A stretch of 64,000 bases of DNA from Mycoplasmopsis verecunda (lineage in GTDB: Bacteria > Bacillota_I > Bacilli_A > Mycoplasmatales > Metamycoplasmataceae), in the NCBI RefSeq assembly GCF_033546915.1, contig NZ_CP137850.1, positions 62,001-126,000 on the forward strand, read 5' to 3'. Made by a program: the position numbers and the translations under genes. How positions within the stretch are numbered: position 1 is the stretch's first letter; each line of letters opens with the position of its first letter. The notes beneath the pieces are model-generated. The model was not told the DNA's origin. It was given only the letters and a program-made list of their open reading frames with translations, and ran no database searches. Shown piece after piece: positions 10,612 to 20,855 of this stretch.

Positions 10612-12798
10612 ATGGAAAAACAAGATAAAAAAACGAAGAATTCACAAAAAGACACAGAATCAAATAAACCTAAAAAAACAACTAAAAGTGATTTAGCTAA
10701 AGCTAGAATTATAGAATTAACGAAATACTTAAATGAGTTAAATAATGCGTATTACAATTTAGATAATCCGATTGTAGAAGACTATATATATGATCAATTA
10801 CTCAGGGAATTAGAAGAACTAGAAATCAAATACCCTAATGCAATTCAACCTGATTCACCAACTACTAAAATAGGTGGTGTCCCTAGTATAGAATTTGAAA
10901 AATATACTCATCAAAAACCAATGTTATCATTAGCAAAAGCTTACAATTTTGAAGAAATTGAAAAATTTGTTGCAGATATTAAGTCAGAAATTAACCGTAG
11001 TGATATTGAATTTAATTTAGAACCAAAAATTGATGGATTATCGATTTCATTAATCTATCAAAATGGAAAATTAATAAGAGCTGTAACTAGAGGCGATGGA
11101 AAAGTAGGAGAAGATGTTACAAAAAATGCAATATTAATTCGCAGTATCCCAAAAAACATTCCTTATGAAAAAGATATAGAAATCCGTGGCGAAATATATG
11201 TAACTAAAGATAAATTAATTGAAACAAATGCTCAATTAGAAGCTGAATATGAAGCTAAAGTTAATCAATATTATGAAAAATTACAAAATAGTGATCAAAA
11301 CAAAAAAATATCAATGCCTAAATTACAGCAATTTGCCAATACCCGTAATATGGCTTCAGGGACCTTAAGACAGAAATCTTCAAAACTGCTTATTCAAAGA
11401 GATTTAAGAGTTTTAATGTATGATATTGTTAATCCACTTGAACATAATATATACCATCAAAATAAGATACTTGATTTTATAAAAGAATTAGGACTTCCAA
11501 CACATGAATATGGATATGTGGAAAATGCAAGTGCAAATATTATTAATAGAATAAATGAGTTTGAAAATTATAAAGATAAATTTCAATATGATTGTGATGG
11601 ATTTGTTATTAAACTAAATCAATTACAATATTGAGATTTATTAGGAAAAACAGCTAAATTTCCAAAATATGCTATAGCTTATAAATATAAAACAGAAGAA
11701 GCCTATCCGATAGTGTCTAAAATTGAAACAACTGTTGGAAGAACTGGGAAAATAACTTATGTAGCAGAGTTTCAAGATGCTGTTGAATTAAATCAAACAA
11801 TGGTAAAAAAAGCTACATTACATAATTATGATTTTATTAAGAATTTAAATCTTAATATTGGCGATCAAGTAGTTGTTATTAAATCAGGTGAAATCATTCC
11901 TAAAATAATAGATATGAAACAAAAAAATACTCTTGGAGTATTTCCTAAAGTATTATATTGTCCAGCATGTAATTCGCAATTAGTTGAAATCCAAGGTATT
12001 GTAGATCAATTTTGCGAAAATGAAGAATGCCAATCTAAGTATGTAAAAAAACTAATCCATTTTGTATCCAGAAAAGCTTTAAATATAATGACTCTTGGAG
12101 ATAAAATAATTGAAGCTTTATTTGATGCTGGTATTATTACAGATTTTATTTCGATATTTAATCTTAAGAACAAAAGAGAAGAAATGATTCAAACTCTTTT
12201 AATGAATCCAAAATCAAATGAAACTGGATTACTTGAAAGTAAAAAAGTTGACAAGATTCTTGAATCCATTGAAATTAGCAGAAATGTGGAATTATATAAA
12301 GTAATATATGGACTTGGAATTAAAAATATTGGTCTTGAAGTTGCTAAATTGATTGCTAATGAAATAAATAATTTAACAGAATTGATTAATTTAAATTTAG
12401 AGACACTATTAGAAATTAATACAATTGGTCCTGAAATAATTGAATCATTAAAAATATATTTAAGTGATGATAATAATAAAAAACAATTAGAGTTATTAGA
12501 ACAAGAATTGAAATATATAAAAGAAGAAAAAAACACTCAAACAGAATTATTAAAAGGATTAAGTTTTGCGGTTACAGGTAAAATGGCAATTTCACGTGAA
12601 GAAATGTGAAAGATAATAGAAGATAATTCTGGTATTGTTCATAAAGCTGTAACTAAAAAAACAAATTATCTTGTTTATGGCCAAAATGTTGGCGATACAA
12701 AATTACAAAAAGCCAATGAATTAGGAACTAAAATAATTTCAGAAGATGAATTCTTTGAAATGATTGATAGAAAAGCTCTAGAGCAAAAATGAAAATAA
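10612..12798 (+). CDS. ligA: NAD-dependent DNA ligase
   Basis: 728 aa; seals nicks in replication and repair using NAD+. Parts in order: a lysine-rich extension (about 1-26) before the usual NAD-binding Ia domain, the adenylation domain with catalytic K139 in KIDG, the OB fold, a four-cysteine zinc finger (CPAC and CENEEC), helix-hairpin-helix repeats, and a C-terminal BRCT domain (LSFAVTGKM onward). TGA codons at 11632, 12607 and 12790 are Trp. The start has no ribosome binding site but a TATAAT nine bases upstream. No other in-frame ATG fits better. Confidence 0.95.
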
Positions 12799-12956
12799 AA
12801 AAATCTCACATTAATATCTTTGCTTTTGCAAAGCAACAGTAACATTAGCAATGAAATAGATAATTTGCTAAAAGTATTTAATTGTGTTTAAAATATTGTT
12901 TTTATCAGAAAATGATATTGATAATTTTAATATATTTATATATAAAGTTTTATTTG
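12799..12956. other. Intergenic region without a recognised gene
   Basis: AT-rich stretch after ligA. The only visible structure is a small palindrome TTTGCTTTTGCAAAGCAA near 12821-12838. No terminator with a clear T tract and no ORF. Confidence 0.4.
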
Positions 12957-12983
12957 TTAAACCTGTTCGAAAAAAAATGGACT
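12957..12983 (-). repeat. Inverted repeat flanking an IS remnant (left copy)
   Basis: Read on the minus strand, it matches the plus-strand sequence at 13270-13295 (shared pattern AGTCCA...TTTT...GAAC.GGTTTAA, about 22 of 27 positions). It lies just behind the transposase stop, where the right end of an IS3 element is expected. Confidence 0.5.
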
Positions 12984-12987
12984 AATT

Positions 12988-13263
12988 TTAAAAATTAAGA
13001 CATCAAGCATCGCTTGGTGTTTTTCAATCTAAGACAGATTGAATTCGTGAATTATTATATCAGTTTATAAAGTAATTTGCTCTAAGAACAAATTCATCAT
13101 AAGTTAATTCCTTAATGTTAATTTTGTATAGAAATTCTGATTTAAAAATGCTGAAAAAGTATTCTATCTCTCTGTTGTCTAAAGAATTTCCTACTCTGCT
13201 CATTGAAATAATTACATTATTTTTGTTAATTGTTTCATATTCACCTCAATAAAAAATTGAACT
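12988..13263 (-). pseudogene. IS3-family transposase, C-terminal remnant
   Basis: A minus-strand frame open from 13263 (next to a TAG) to a TAA at 12988-12990. It encodes the C-terminal end of an IS3/IS150 integrase core: ISMSRVGNSLDNREIEYFF, carrying the last catalytic Glu, then INIKELTYDEF and WYNNSRIQSVLDWKTP. Only about 90 codons remain of an expected 270-300; the rest of the catalytic core is missing, so it is non-functional. Related elements (IS1138 type) are common in mycoplasmas. Confidence 0.88.
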
Positions 13264-13269
13264 CTAAAG

Positions 13270-13295
13270 AGTCCAATAATTTTGAACGGGTTTAA
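13270..13295 (+). repeat. Inverted repeat flanking an IS remnant (right copy)
   Basis: Partner of 12957-12983 in opposite orientation; together they bracket about 340 bp that contain only the transposase tail. Confidence 0.5.
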
Positions 13296-13327
13296 TTTTT
13301 ATTTACTCTTTAGCTAAATGAAATGGG

Positions 13328-13468
13328 ATGAATAAACATGATTTTAACAATGTTTTTCTCTCGTATATTTATCACATCATGGGAGAAAAATATCCATTTA
13401 ATTTACTTAAATGACAAATCGAAACCTTTGTGCCATGAACTAAAAAAATACCAAGTAAATTCGAATAA
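13328..13468 (+). CDS. Small unrecognised ORF, possibly a gene fragment
   Basis: 46 codons from ATG to TAA, with two in-frame TGA read as Trp (segments LLKWQIE and VPWTKK). I do not recognise it. It has no ribosome binding site, but a good plus-strand terminator follows at 13501. It may be the leftover of a gene disrupted by the adjacent IS element. Confidence 0.3.
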
Positions 13469-13500
13469 TAATTAGGATAAAAATTAATTAATTTTATTTG

Positions 13501-13528
13501 CACTTCATCGCATTGATGGAGTGTTTTT
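13501..13528 (+). terminator. Rho-independent terminator upstream of the DUF31 lipoprotein gene
   Basis: CACTTCATC (13501-13509) pairs with GATGGAGTG (13515-13523) with one G-T wobble, followed by five Ts. It terminates an unidentified plus-strand transcript coming from the IS remnant/ORF region. Confidence 0.75.
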
Positions 13529-13552
13529 AACAAATGAATAAGTCAAATTTTG

Positions 13553-13558
13553 TATAAT
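13553..13558 (+). promoter_or_regulatory. -10 box of the DUF31 lipoprotein gene (leaderless)
   Basis: TATAAT ends six bases before the ATG at 13565; transcription would start at or next to the A of the start codon. No ribosome binding site is present. Confidence 0.6.
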
Positions 13559-13564
13559 TTTATT

Positions 13565-15643
13565 ATGAAAAACAAGTTAATTAAAAGTATATTTATTACT
13601 ACAGCATTTTCTTTGCTTGTAATTAGTGCTGTATCTTGTATAACAAACGCAAGTGAAAGACAAAAAGAAATTGATATAAATAATGCAAAAAAAGATTTGC
13701 AACAAGTACTATCTACAATACAAGTAACATTAAAAACTTCTGTTGATAGACTCGCAACATTTCCTTCACAAATCAAAGAAAATGATTTGGTAATTGATGG
13801 GATAGATCGTAATGTTTATGATATAGAAACCAGTGGAACGTATAATGATACTAAGCTTGGTTTATTTGCTTATGATAAGACAGGAAGATTAATTGTTAAG
13901 CTAGCAATTTATAATAAAAAATTTAGAAATAAAGTAAATACACAAAAAGATTTTACTATAAATGATTTAAGAAAAGTAGGGGATATTATACCTGTTCCAA
14001 AACCTATACCTTTACCTAGTCCAAATCCGCCAGTTATACAACCAAATCCAAAACCAAAACCTCCTGTTAATCCACAACCCCCAACACATTTACCCCCTGC
14101 ATTTCCGCCTTTTAACATAAAGGATCAAATATTACAAAATAACCAGTATCCAAATTATGTTTCTAAATATAATAAAGTCGATAGCAATCTTTTATATCAA
14201 GAAATTTGAAATAGAACATTTTCTATTAGACCTGGAACATTATTAAACAAAAATGATGAAAATAGTTTATTGGTGGGCCAAGGTACAGGCTGGGTATTAG
14301 ATTATTATAAGCAAGACAATAATCACTATAAATTATTCATAGCAACAAATTTACATGTTATAGGTAATTATGCTAACACAAATGACACAAATATTGATAT
14401 TTTATTAAATTACAATGATCCTAGTGGTAGTGTTCCAGGTGGTTTTGCTATAGGAAAAAGCAATATGCCTTCATCATTTGGTTCAATAAAAAATAATGAA
14501 TGAGATAAATTTATACAACAAAATGGTGGTAGTGTAAAATATTATGCTAATAATCAAAAATACACCAGTACTGCATATTCTCCATACAATAGCACTCAAT
14601 ACACTAATGCATTTAGTAATCCAAAAATAGTCTTTGCGGCTGTTGATTACATGGATGATGTTGTATATAACCAATTTAAAGATATTATTAATGAAAAATG
14701 ACAACAATACAAGCAACAAAAACAACAAGATTTAAAAACATTAAATGTAGATCAAGATACTAGAGATAAAATAGAGAAATTTATTTCGCAAAATCCTAAT
14801 AAAATTCCTTTCTATACTGATTTTGGAATATTAGAATTAGATGTTGATTTAACTAAAGCTGATGAAACTTTAAAAACATGAATTAAGCAAGCTATTAATG
14901 CAGTTGATTCATATGTAACAAGAATTAAAGGAACAAGTTTATTACCTAATTACACTGCATCTAATAATAATTTCCTGCCAACATTAGATTATTTATCTAA
15001 AGGAAGAAATCTAGCTCAAAATAACCGAACAAATGAATTTGGTTTATCAAATGCTCAAAATGTTTACATTGCTGGCTACCCAATGAATAATAATAAATCA
15101 ACATATTGGATGCAAAATAATCCAACTCAACGTAATTCTGATGAAGTATTGTTAGAATATAATAGAAGATTAGGAACTGCAAACGGAATTGCTAATAATC
15201 AGTTATTTGATTATCCAACAAATGATGTAAATTCAAATATTGAAACTGGTAATATTCAAATATATTCAGAATTATGAAACAAACCATTTGCTGATTTTTA
15301 TGGATTTAACTATACTAGTAAGTTTTCATCATTATACTATGGAGCTAGTGGTTCAGCAGTTTATAATGATTTTGGACAAATAGTTGGAATTTATAATGGT
15401 GTTAATGCAAATGCAACTTTTGGCAATAACATGTCCTCTGGAACTTTTGCTCCACTATTACAAGTTGGTGATGTACAAGCTTTAAATAATACTATTATTT
15501 ATGGATATAACTTAATTGATTCAACAGGATTCCCACATCAAACTAGATCATTCAAGAATAATTTAAAACTATTTTATCCAAATGGATTTGATGGTAAAGG
15601 AAATGATAAAACAGCTATGTTTCCGGAAGGATTTAACAAGTAA
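13565..15643 (+). CDS. DUF31 family surface lipoprotein, putative serine protease
   Basis: 692 aa. N-terminal lipoprotein signal with lipobox ending ISAVSC, a linker, a proline-rich spacer (about 143-180), then a DUF31 peptidase domain. A trypsin-like triad can be proposed: H264 in ATNLHV, D419 in YTDFGIL, S595 in GASGSAV. Known members of this family include the mycoplasma immunoglobulin protease MIP, which cleaves IgG captured by a partner, MIB. No MIB-like gene is adjacent, so the substrate is unknown. ATG at 13565 is preferred over a TTG at 13550, which would lie on the -10 box. Acts at the outer membrane face. Confidence 0.87.
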
Positions 15644-15662
15644 AGAGCAAAGGCTCTTTTTT
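15642..15662 (+). terminator. Terminator of the DUF31 lipoprotein gene
   Basis: AAAGAGC (15642-15648) pairs with GCTCTTT (15653-15659), loop of four, T run to 15662. It overlaps the stop codon. Confidence 0.85.
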
Positions 15663-15665
15663 GTT

Positions 15666-15690
15666 TAAAAAAATAACCCAGAGGGTTATT
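15666..15690 (-). terminator. Terminator of the rpsP-trmD-rplS operon
   Basis: Minus-strand AATAACCC-TCT-GGGTTATT followed by a run of Ts (15672-15666). Confidence 0.88.
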
Positions 15691-15706
15691 GTATTGGGCA
15701 AATTGA

Positions 15707-16066
15707 TTAATTATTATTTCTTTTGATTTCTTTAAGACGAGCTGATTTACCTTTACGGTCTCTCATGTAGAATAATCTTTTTCTACGAACTTTGTTTGAA
15801 CGAACTACTTCGATGTGAGCAATTAAAGGTGAGTTAACAAGGAATGTTCTTTCAACGCCGATTCCGTATGAATCTTTTCTAACTGTGAATGATTCTCTTG
15901 TTCCTGATTCTTTTTTGCTGATTACTAAACCTTCAAAAATTTGGATACGTTCTTTTTCACCTTCACGAATACGAACGTGAACTTTAACGTTATCTCCTGT
16001 TTTGAATTCTGGTAAGTCTGAACGTAATTGTGACTTTTCAACTAACTCTAATAATTTATTTCTCAT
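15707..16066 (-). CDS. rplS: 50S ribosomal protein L19
   Basis: 119 aa, the standard length. Typical L19 core: a basic, growth-factor-like barrel with [20 protein letters not shown] and [13 protein letters not shown]. It sits at the 30S-50S interface. Last gene of the rpsP-trmD-rplS operon; its first 11 bases overlap the end of trmD. Ribosome binding site GAAAGGA. Confidence 0.97.
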   Translation of the reverse strand: MRNKLLELVEKSQLRSDLPEFKTGDNVKVHVRIREGEKERIQIFEGLVISKKESGTRESFTVRKDSYGIGVERTFLVNSPLIAHIEVVRSNKVRRKRLFYMRDRKGKSARLKEIKRNNN

Positions 16067-16739
16067 GTTTTATCCTTTCGATAATGTCAGGCCGATTTTT
16101 AAGAGTTTTTTCTCATTGTGCCTGCTGCTTTCATTCTTTAATTTTCTTATGATCACCATTAAATAGAACTTCCGGAACTTTCATTCCTTTATATTCTCTA
16201 GGTCTAGTATATTGTGGGTAATCAAGTAGTCCTATACCTTGAAATGAATCAAATACATGCGATTCTTCCTTTATAACACCAGGAATTAAGCGAATAATAC
16301 TATCAGCCATTACCATCGAAGGTAATTCTCCACCTGTTAGTACATAATCACCAATTGATAATTCGATATCAACTAATTCGACTACACGCTCATCAAATCC
16401 TTCATATCTACCTGAGATAAAAGTAATTTGATCATATTGCGATAATTCTTGTGCTATTTCTTGAGTAAATGTTTTTCCTTGCGGAGAAACAAGAACTTTA
16501 TAACCACCGCGGTTAGGTAATGAATCAAGTGCTAAATCAATTGGCTCTACTTGAAGTAATAAACCGTGACCTCCACCATATATTTCATCATCAACTTTGC
16601 GATGCTTATCTTTACTGAAGTTTCTAAAATCTACTACAGAAAAATCAACTAGTTCTTTTTCTTTAGCTCTTTTAACTATACTTTCGTTAATAAAAGGTTC
16701 AAAGTAATTAGGAAATAATGTAAGAAAATTAATTTTCAT
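16056..16739 (-). CDS. trmD: tRNA (guanine-37-N1) methyltransferase
   Basis: 227 aa with TGA at 16131 and 16113 read as Trp. It uses SAM to make m1G37 next to the anticodon and prevents frameshifting. SPOUT trefoil-knot motifs are visible: [20 protein letters not shown] and [13 protein letters not shown]. The start ATG shares a base with the rpsP stop (TAATG) and no separate ribosome binding site is evident, so translation is probably coupled to rpsP. Confidence 0.96.
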
Positions 16740-16987
16740 TATTTTTTAAGTTCTAAAGTTAAATTGTGAGCTCTAAATAAGTTAGCTACAGTAACGGTTG
16801 GTTTAGCACCTTGTTTAATTCATTTAGAAGTTAATTCTTTATCTAAAACAAATTCTTTTGTTTTAGGGTTGTAGTGTCCTAAAGCTTCGATAAATTTACC
16901 ATCACGTGGAGCTCTTGAGTCAGCAGCGACAATTTTATAAACTGGTCTGAATTTGTCTCCCATTCTTTTTAATCTAATTTTAACCAT
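16739..16987 (-). CDS. rpsP: 30S ribosomal protein S16
   Basis: 82 aa, beginning [10 protein letters not shown] and continuing with [13 protein letters not shown], the S16 signature. Needed for 30S assembly. TGA at 16820 is Trp. The start at 16987 is supported by a strong AAAAGGAGGA site; an in-frame ATG 21 bp upstream would place the SD inside the gene. First gene of its operon, preceded by a leader hairpin at 17004-17023. Confidence 0.96.
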
Positions 16988-17003
16988 TTGTCCTCCTTTT
17001 GGT

Positions 17004-17023
17004 GTCAAGCAATAGTGCTTGAC
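17004..17023 (-). promoter_or_regulatory. Perfect 8-bp hairpin in the rpsP leader
   Basis: GTCAAGCA (17004-17011) pairs with TGCTTGAC (17016-17023) around a four-base loop, a few bases before the Shine-Dalgarno sequence. No T tract follows, so it is more likely an RNA-stability or translational control element than a terminator. Confidence 0.5.
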
Positions 17024-17043
17024 AGCTGTTTAAATATGCATAT

Positions 17044-17049
17044 ATTATA
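17044..17049 (-). promoter_or_regulatory. -10 box of the rpsP operon
   Basis: TATAAT on the minus strand; predicted transcript start is about 20 bases further, placing the 17004-17023 hairpin in the leader. Confidence 0.55.
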
Positions 17050-17301
17050 GTAGAAAGTTTGTGATTTTGAAATATTTTTTATAAGGATATTTTTGCTGGA
17101 AAATACCAAAAAATCTTATGAAATAATTAGCTTATATTTTAAAAGCGATCATTTGTATCAAAAGAAATGCACCTTAAAATTAGATTAATTAGAACAAATG
17201 TGGAAATGATTAAAAAATTTTCATATTCTATTTTGCGATGAAATATGGCGCATAATTTTGTAGTAAAATTTAAAATAATATAAGAAAACAAGGAGAAAAA
17301 T

Positions 17302-18570
17302 ATGAAAAAAACTAAAACTATTTTACTTTCTTTTACTGGATTATCAATAATTTCTGCTCCAATAATTGCTGTATCATGTCAAGATACTAAACAAAATGAA
17401 AGCAACTCTACAACCACAAATACACCAGCAAATACACCAGCAAATACACCAGCAAATACACCAGCAAATACACCAGCAAATACACCAGCAAATACACCAG
17501 CAAATACACCAGCAAATACACCAGCAAATACACCAGCAAATACACCAGCAAATACACCAGCAAATACACCAGCAAATACACCAGCAAATACACCAGCAAA
17601 TACACCAGCAAATACACCAGCAAATACACCAGCAAATACACCAGCAAAACCAATAACAAATGATTTAACAAACATTGTTATACCAAAAGAAGCTAAAGCT
17701 AAATTTAAATATCAATATGATAAATCTAATGATTACTATGCTGAAGCTGATGGCAAATCAGGTTTAGAACTATTAGATGCTTTATTAAATATACAAAAAA
17801 GAAATTTAGTTGGTGTAAAACACGGTCAAGCTGGATATAATTACTTAAAGACTATATACAATAGTTCAGATGCTTTTAAAGATAAATATTTTGAAAAAGA
17901 TAACTCAATGCTCGATATTTATTCAGAAAATCCAAATGGCAGCGACCCTTATACTTTCTCACATTATGAAACACCTAAGCATTATAAAGACAAAGAAGGT
18001 GAAGGAATGAACAGGGAACATGTTATTCCTCAATCTTGATTTACTACAAAGGCTGAACAAAAAACAAATACCACTCGTAATGATGCACAATTTGTATTCC
18101 CGACAGATATTTATGTAAATAAAATAAGAGGAAATTACCCACACGATGATGTTGTAGAAAAGGATTCAAATAATAAGTTTAAGCAAGGCAGTTATTTAGG
18201 AAAAAACAGCATAGGTAAAATTGCTATGGAACCGCTTGATGCATTTAAAGGTGATATAGCCAGAGCTTATTTATATTTTATGGTTACTTATAGAGACCTT
18301 GATATTGATTATGCAAATTCTATATATGTCGATAAAACAGTTTTTAAACTTTTACCTCATTATTTAAATACCTACCTTAATTGAAATATAAAAGATCAAG
18401 TTGATCCATGGGATGTTACAAGAAATAATGAAATAGCAAGAATGGAGCAAATGCGTAATCCATTTATTGATTATCCAAATTTAGCTGATAATTTATTTGG
18501 ACAAAACCCTAAACCATTTAAAAACCTTGGTGTTTTAGTTAATGCAATTCCGATTACAGAGCAAAAATAA
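17302..18570 (+). CDS. Lipoprotein with endonuclease I-type nuclease domain and NTPA repeats
   Basis: 422 aa. Signal peptide with lipobox IIAVSC, then 19 tandem NTPA units (residues 40-115), then an endonuclease I (NucM/Vvn-like, beta-beta-alpha metal) domain: NREHVIPQSWF with probable catalytic H240, FVFPTDIYVNKIRGNYP, and MEPLDAFKGDIARAY. TGA at 18037 is Trp. Membrane-anchored nucleases supply mycoplasmas, which cannot make nucleotides de novo, with DNA/RNA breakdown products, and can digest host DNA traps. The repeat would act as a flexible stalk. Ribosome binding site AAGGAG. Confidence 0.88.
17419..17646 (+). repeat. 19 tandem copies of a 12-bp repeat (AATACACCAGCA)
   Basis: 228 bp of apparently perfect 12-bp units encoding NTPA. 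The unit is four codons, so copy-number change alters stalk length without shifting the frame. The repeat opens all other frames on both strands, producing spurious ORFs. Confidence 0.97.
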
Positions 18571-18584
18571 TTAGAAATAAAAAG

Positions 18585-18611
18585 ATCAACCCAATGAAAG
18601 GTTGATTTTTT
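18585..18611 (+). terminator. Terminator of the nuclease lipoprotein gene
   Basis: ATCAACC (18585-18591) pairs with GGTTGAT (18600-18606), then Ts. Its T tract overlaps the stop codon of the convergent ecfT gene. Confidence 0.8.
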
Positions 18612-19623
18612 ATAAAACAGCAGTTACTAAATATCATGATGGTAAATATTGTGGATATACCATATTGACAATTAAAAATGCTAACAATGATAGTAAGAAT
18701 ATAGATACGATTAAATCAACTCAAGTTGGTTTAATTTTTCTATATTTAGTTCTTTGAGAATATGGATCATATCCACGAGTTTCCATTGAGTTAGATAAAT
18801 CTTCTGCTCTAGCAAAAGATGAAACAAATAATGGAATTATCAATGTAGAGAAAGCATTAATTTTTTCTTTTAAATTACCATGCTTAAAGTCAACACCACG
18901 AGATGATTGAGCTTTCATAATTCTATTAGCTTCATCGATTAAAGTAGGAATAAAACGTAAAGCAATTGATATTATCATAGCAATAACATGTGTAGGGACA
19001 AATATTAATTTTAATGGTAATAAAATATCTTCAATTGATTTAGTTAATAAAATAGGACGAGTAGTATTTGTTAATAATGCAGTTGTTAAAATCATTATGT
19101 AAATTCTAAAGAATAGAGATAATGTTCTATTAATAGAATCCAAGGAAATACCATATTGAATATTTAATTTACTTAATTCAGAACTAATACCAATAAATTT
19201 TCCTGCACTATCATACATTGGGATTTTTATTTCAAAAGTATTAGAAGAAGTTGCTCATTTTCAAAAGGTATATTTAGGATCATACATATAAACTAATCAA
19301 GTTTTACCCAGTGGATTTTTGGATTCATACATTGATGCGACATCTTTGTACACAGTTTCATTTGTAATTGTGTAAATATTCACAAAGAAAATGATAAAGG
19401 AAATAAAGAATGGTAATCACATTAATTTAAATAATGGTTTTACTCTTTTGTTTGTGGTTATATACACAACAACTAATGGTATTAATAAGATAATTAAATC
19501 AATAAAGTATGAAACCATAAATACCATTACAATATAAAGAATAACTGTTAATAATTTAATTCTAGGATCAAGATTATATAAGAAACCTTTTCCAGGGATA
19601 TAACGTCCGAAAACACTTTTCAT
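18610..19623 (-). CDS. ecfT: Energy-coupling factor transporter transmembrane protein EcfT
   Basis: 337 aa; the membrane scaffold that joins the ATPases EcfA1/EcfA2 to interchangeable vitamin-binding S components. Several hydrophobic segments are visible at both ends. The coupling-helix signatures appear as SSRGVDF and METRGYDP (x-R-G motifs). A soluble-looking stretch of about 80 residues after the second membrane pair makes it longer than the usual 265 aa. Start TAATG overlaps the ecfA2 stop. No S component is in the window. Confidence 0.92.
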
Positions 19624-20855
19624 TAGTTACCCCCCTTGTATGAATTTAAGAAATTAACTAAATCATCTTCAGATAATATTTTGGGTACAGGTATACCTTT
19701 AGCTCTTAATTTATTAGCGAAAGCTAATAAATGCGGTGGTTGAAGATTGTTTTCTTTTAAGAATTCAACATCATTTAATACATCATATGGTTCATCATCA
19801 CGAACTATTTTTCCTTTTTTAAAAAGAATAATTCTTTTTGCATATTTCAAGATATTATCTAAATCATGTGTAACATTGATAATTGTTTTACCTTGTTTAT
19901 TTAAATTATTTAAAATTTCCAAAATTTCATTTACTCCGACAGGATCTAAACCTGCGGTTGGCTCATCGACAACAAGGAAATCAGGTTGCATCGCTAAAAT
20001 TCCAGCAATAGCAACACGACGCTTTTGACCACCACTCAATTCAAACGGACTTCTGTCTAAATATTCTGGACCAAGACCGACTAAAGTTAAAGATTCTTGT
20101 GCTAATTGATATGCGGTTTCTTTTGCAACACCAAAAGCCATTGGACCAAAAGCAATATCTTCTTGAATTGTAGCTTTAAATAATTGGTATTCAGCAAACT
20201 GAAAAACAATACCGACATGTTTTCTTAGTTGTTTTGGGTCTTTATTGAATACTTTTCCCTTACCTTTTTTAGTAAAAATAATATTATCTTGTATGTATTT
20301 AAGTCTGTGAATTTCTTTACCCTCTTCACTTTGTTGAATGAAGTTTAACTTAAATAAATTAGTTTCGGTGATTAAAGCATGTTTAAATTGAATTTGATTT
20401 TCATATGCATTTTTTCTTGATTTTGTGAAGTCTTTTTTAAATTGTTCTACAGCATCAGAAACTTTTTTCTTCAGCGATTTATTTAATAGTTTAATTCTTT
20501 TATTACTTGATTTAATAGTTGCGGTAATTTGTTTTTTTCCAATTTTATATTGCTTTTTGTATTCTTTTGAATTTAATTCAAGTCCTTGTTGTTGTAAATC
20601 ATTTTGTAATTTTGATAATAAATATTTTTTAGTTATTTTTACATCATCATAGAAATCTCAAACAATTTCACCAGTACTAGGATTTAAAAGTTGATTCAAA
20701 TGTTCAATGAAGGTGGTTTTTCCAGATCCGGTTGATCCAATGATTCCTATATATTCGCCATCATTAATTTCACAAGATACATTTCTTAAAGCAGTAAATT
20801 CTCAAGGAGTTTTTGGACTAAATGTATGCGATATATCTTTAATTTTTATTTGCAT
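19623..20855 (-). CDS. ecfA2: ECF transporter ATPase EcfA2 with a large charged insertion
   Basis: 410 aa versus about 285 in the family. Walker A GSTGSGKT at 40-47, then a Lys/Gln-rich, probably helical insertion of about 130 residues (roughly 70-205), then the Q-loop FQFAEYQ near 218-224, signature LSGGQKRR, Walker B DFLVVDEPTAGLDP and the H-loop VTHD. It powers vitamin uptake together with EcfA1. The start at 20855 lies inside the end of ecfA1 (10-bp overlap). TGA at two sites is Trp. Confidence 0.93.

Noticed and set aside
16988-17008. Upstream ATG for rpsP adding MTPKGGQ
   Set aside because: It would place the AAAAGGAGGA ribosome binding site inside the gene; S16 normally starts MVKIRL.
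17419-17646. CRISPR array
   Set aside because: The repeats are directly adjacent with no spacers and lie within a lipoprotein coding frame; no cas genes are present.
17366-17675. Several ORFs rich in IHQQ, LVYL or AGVF repeats on both strands
   Set aside because: They are other-frame readings of the 12-bp NTPA repeat, which contains no stop codon in any frame.
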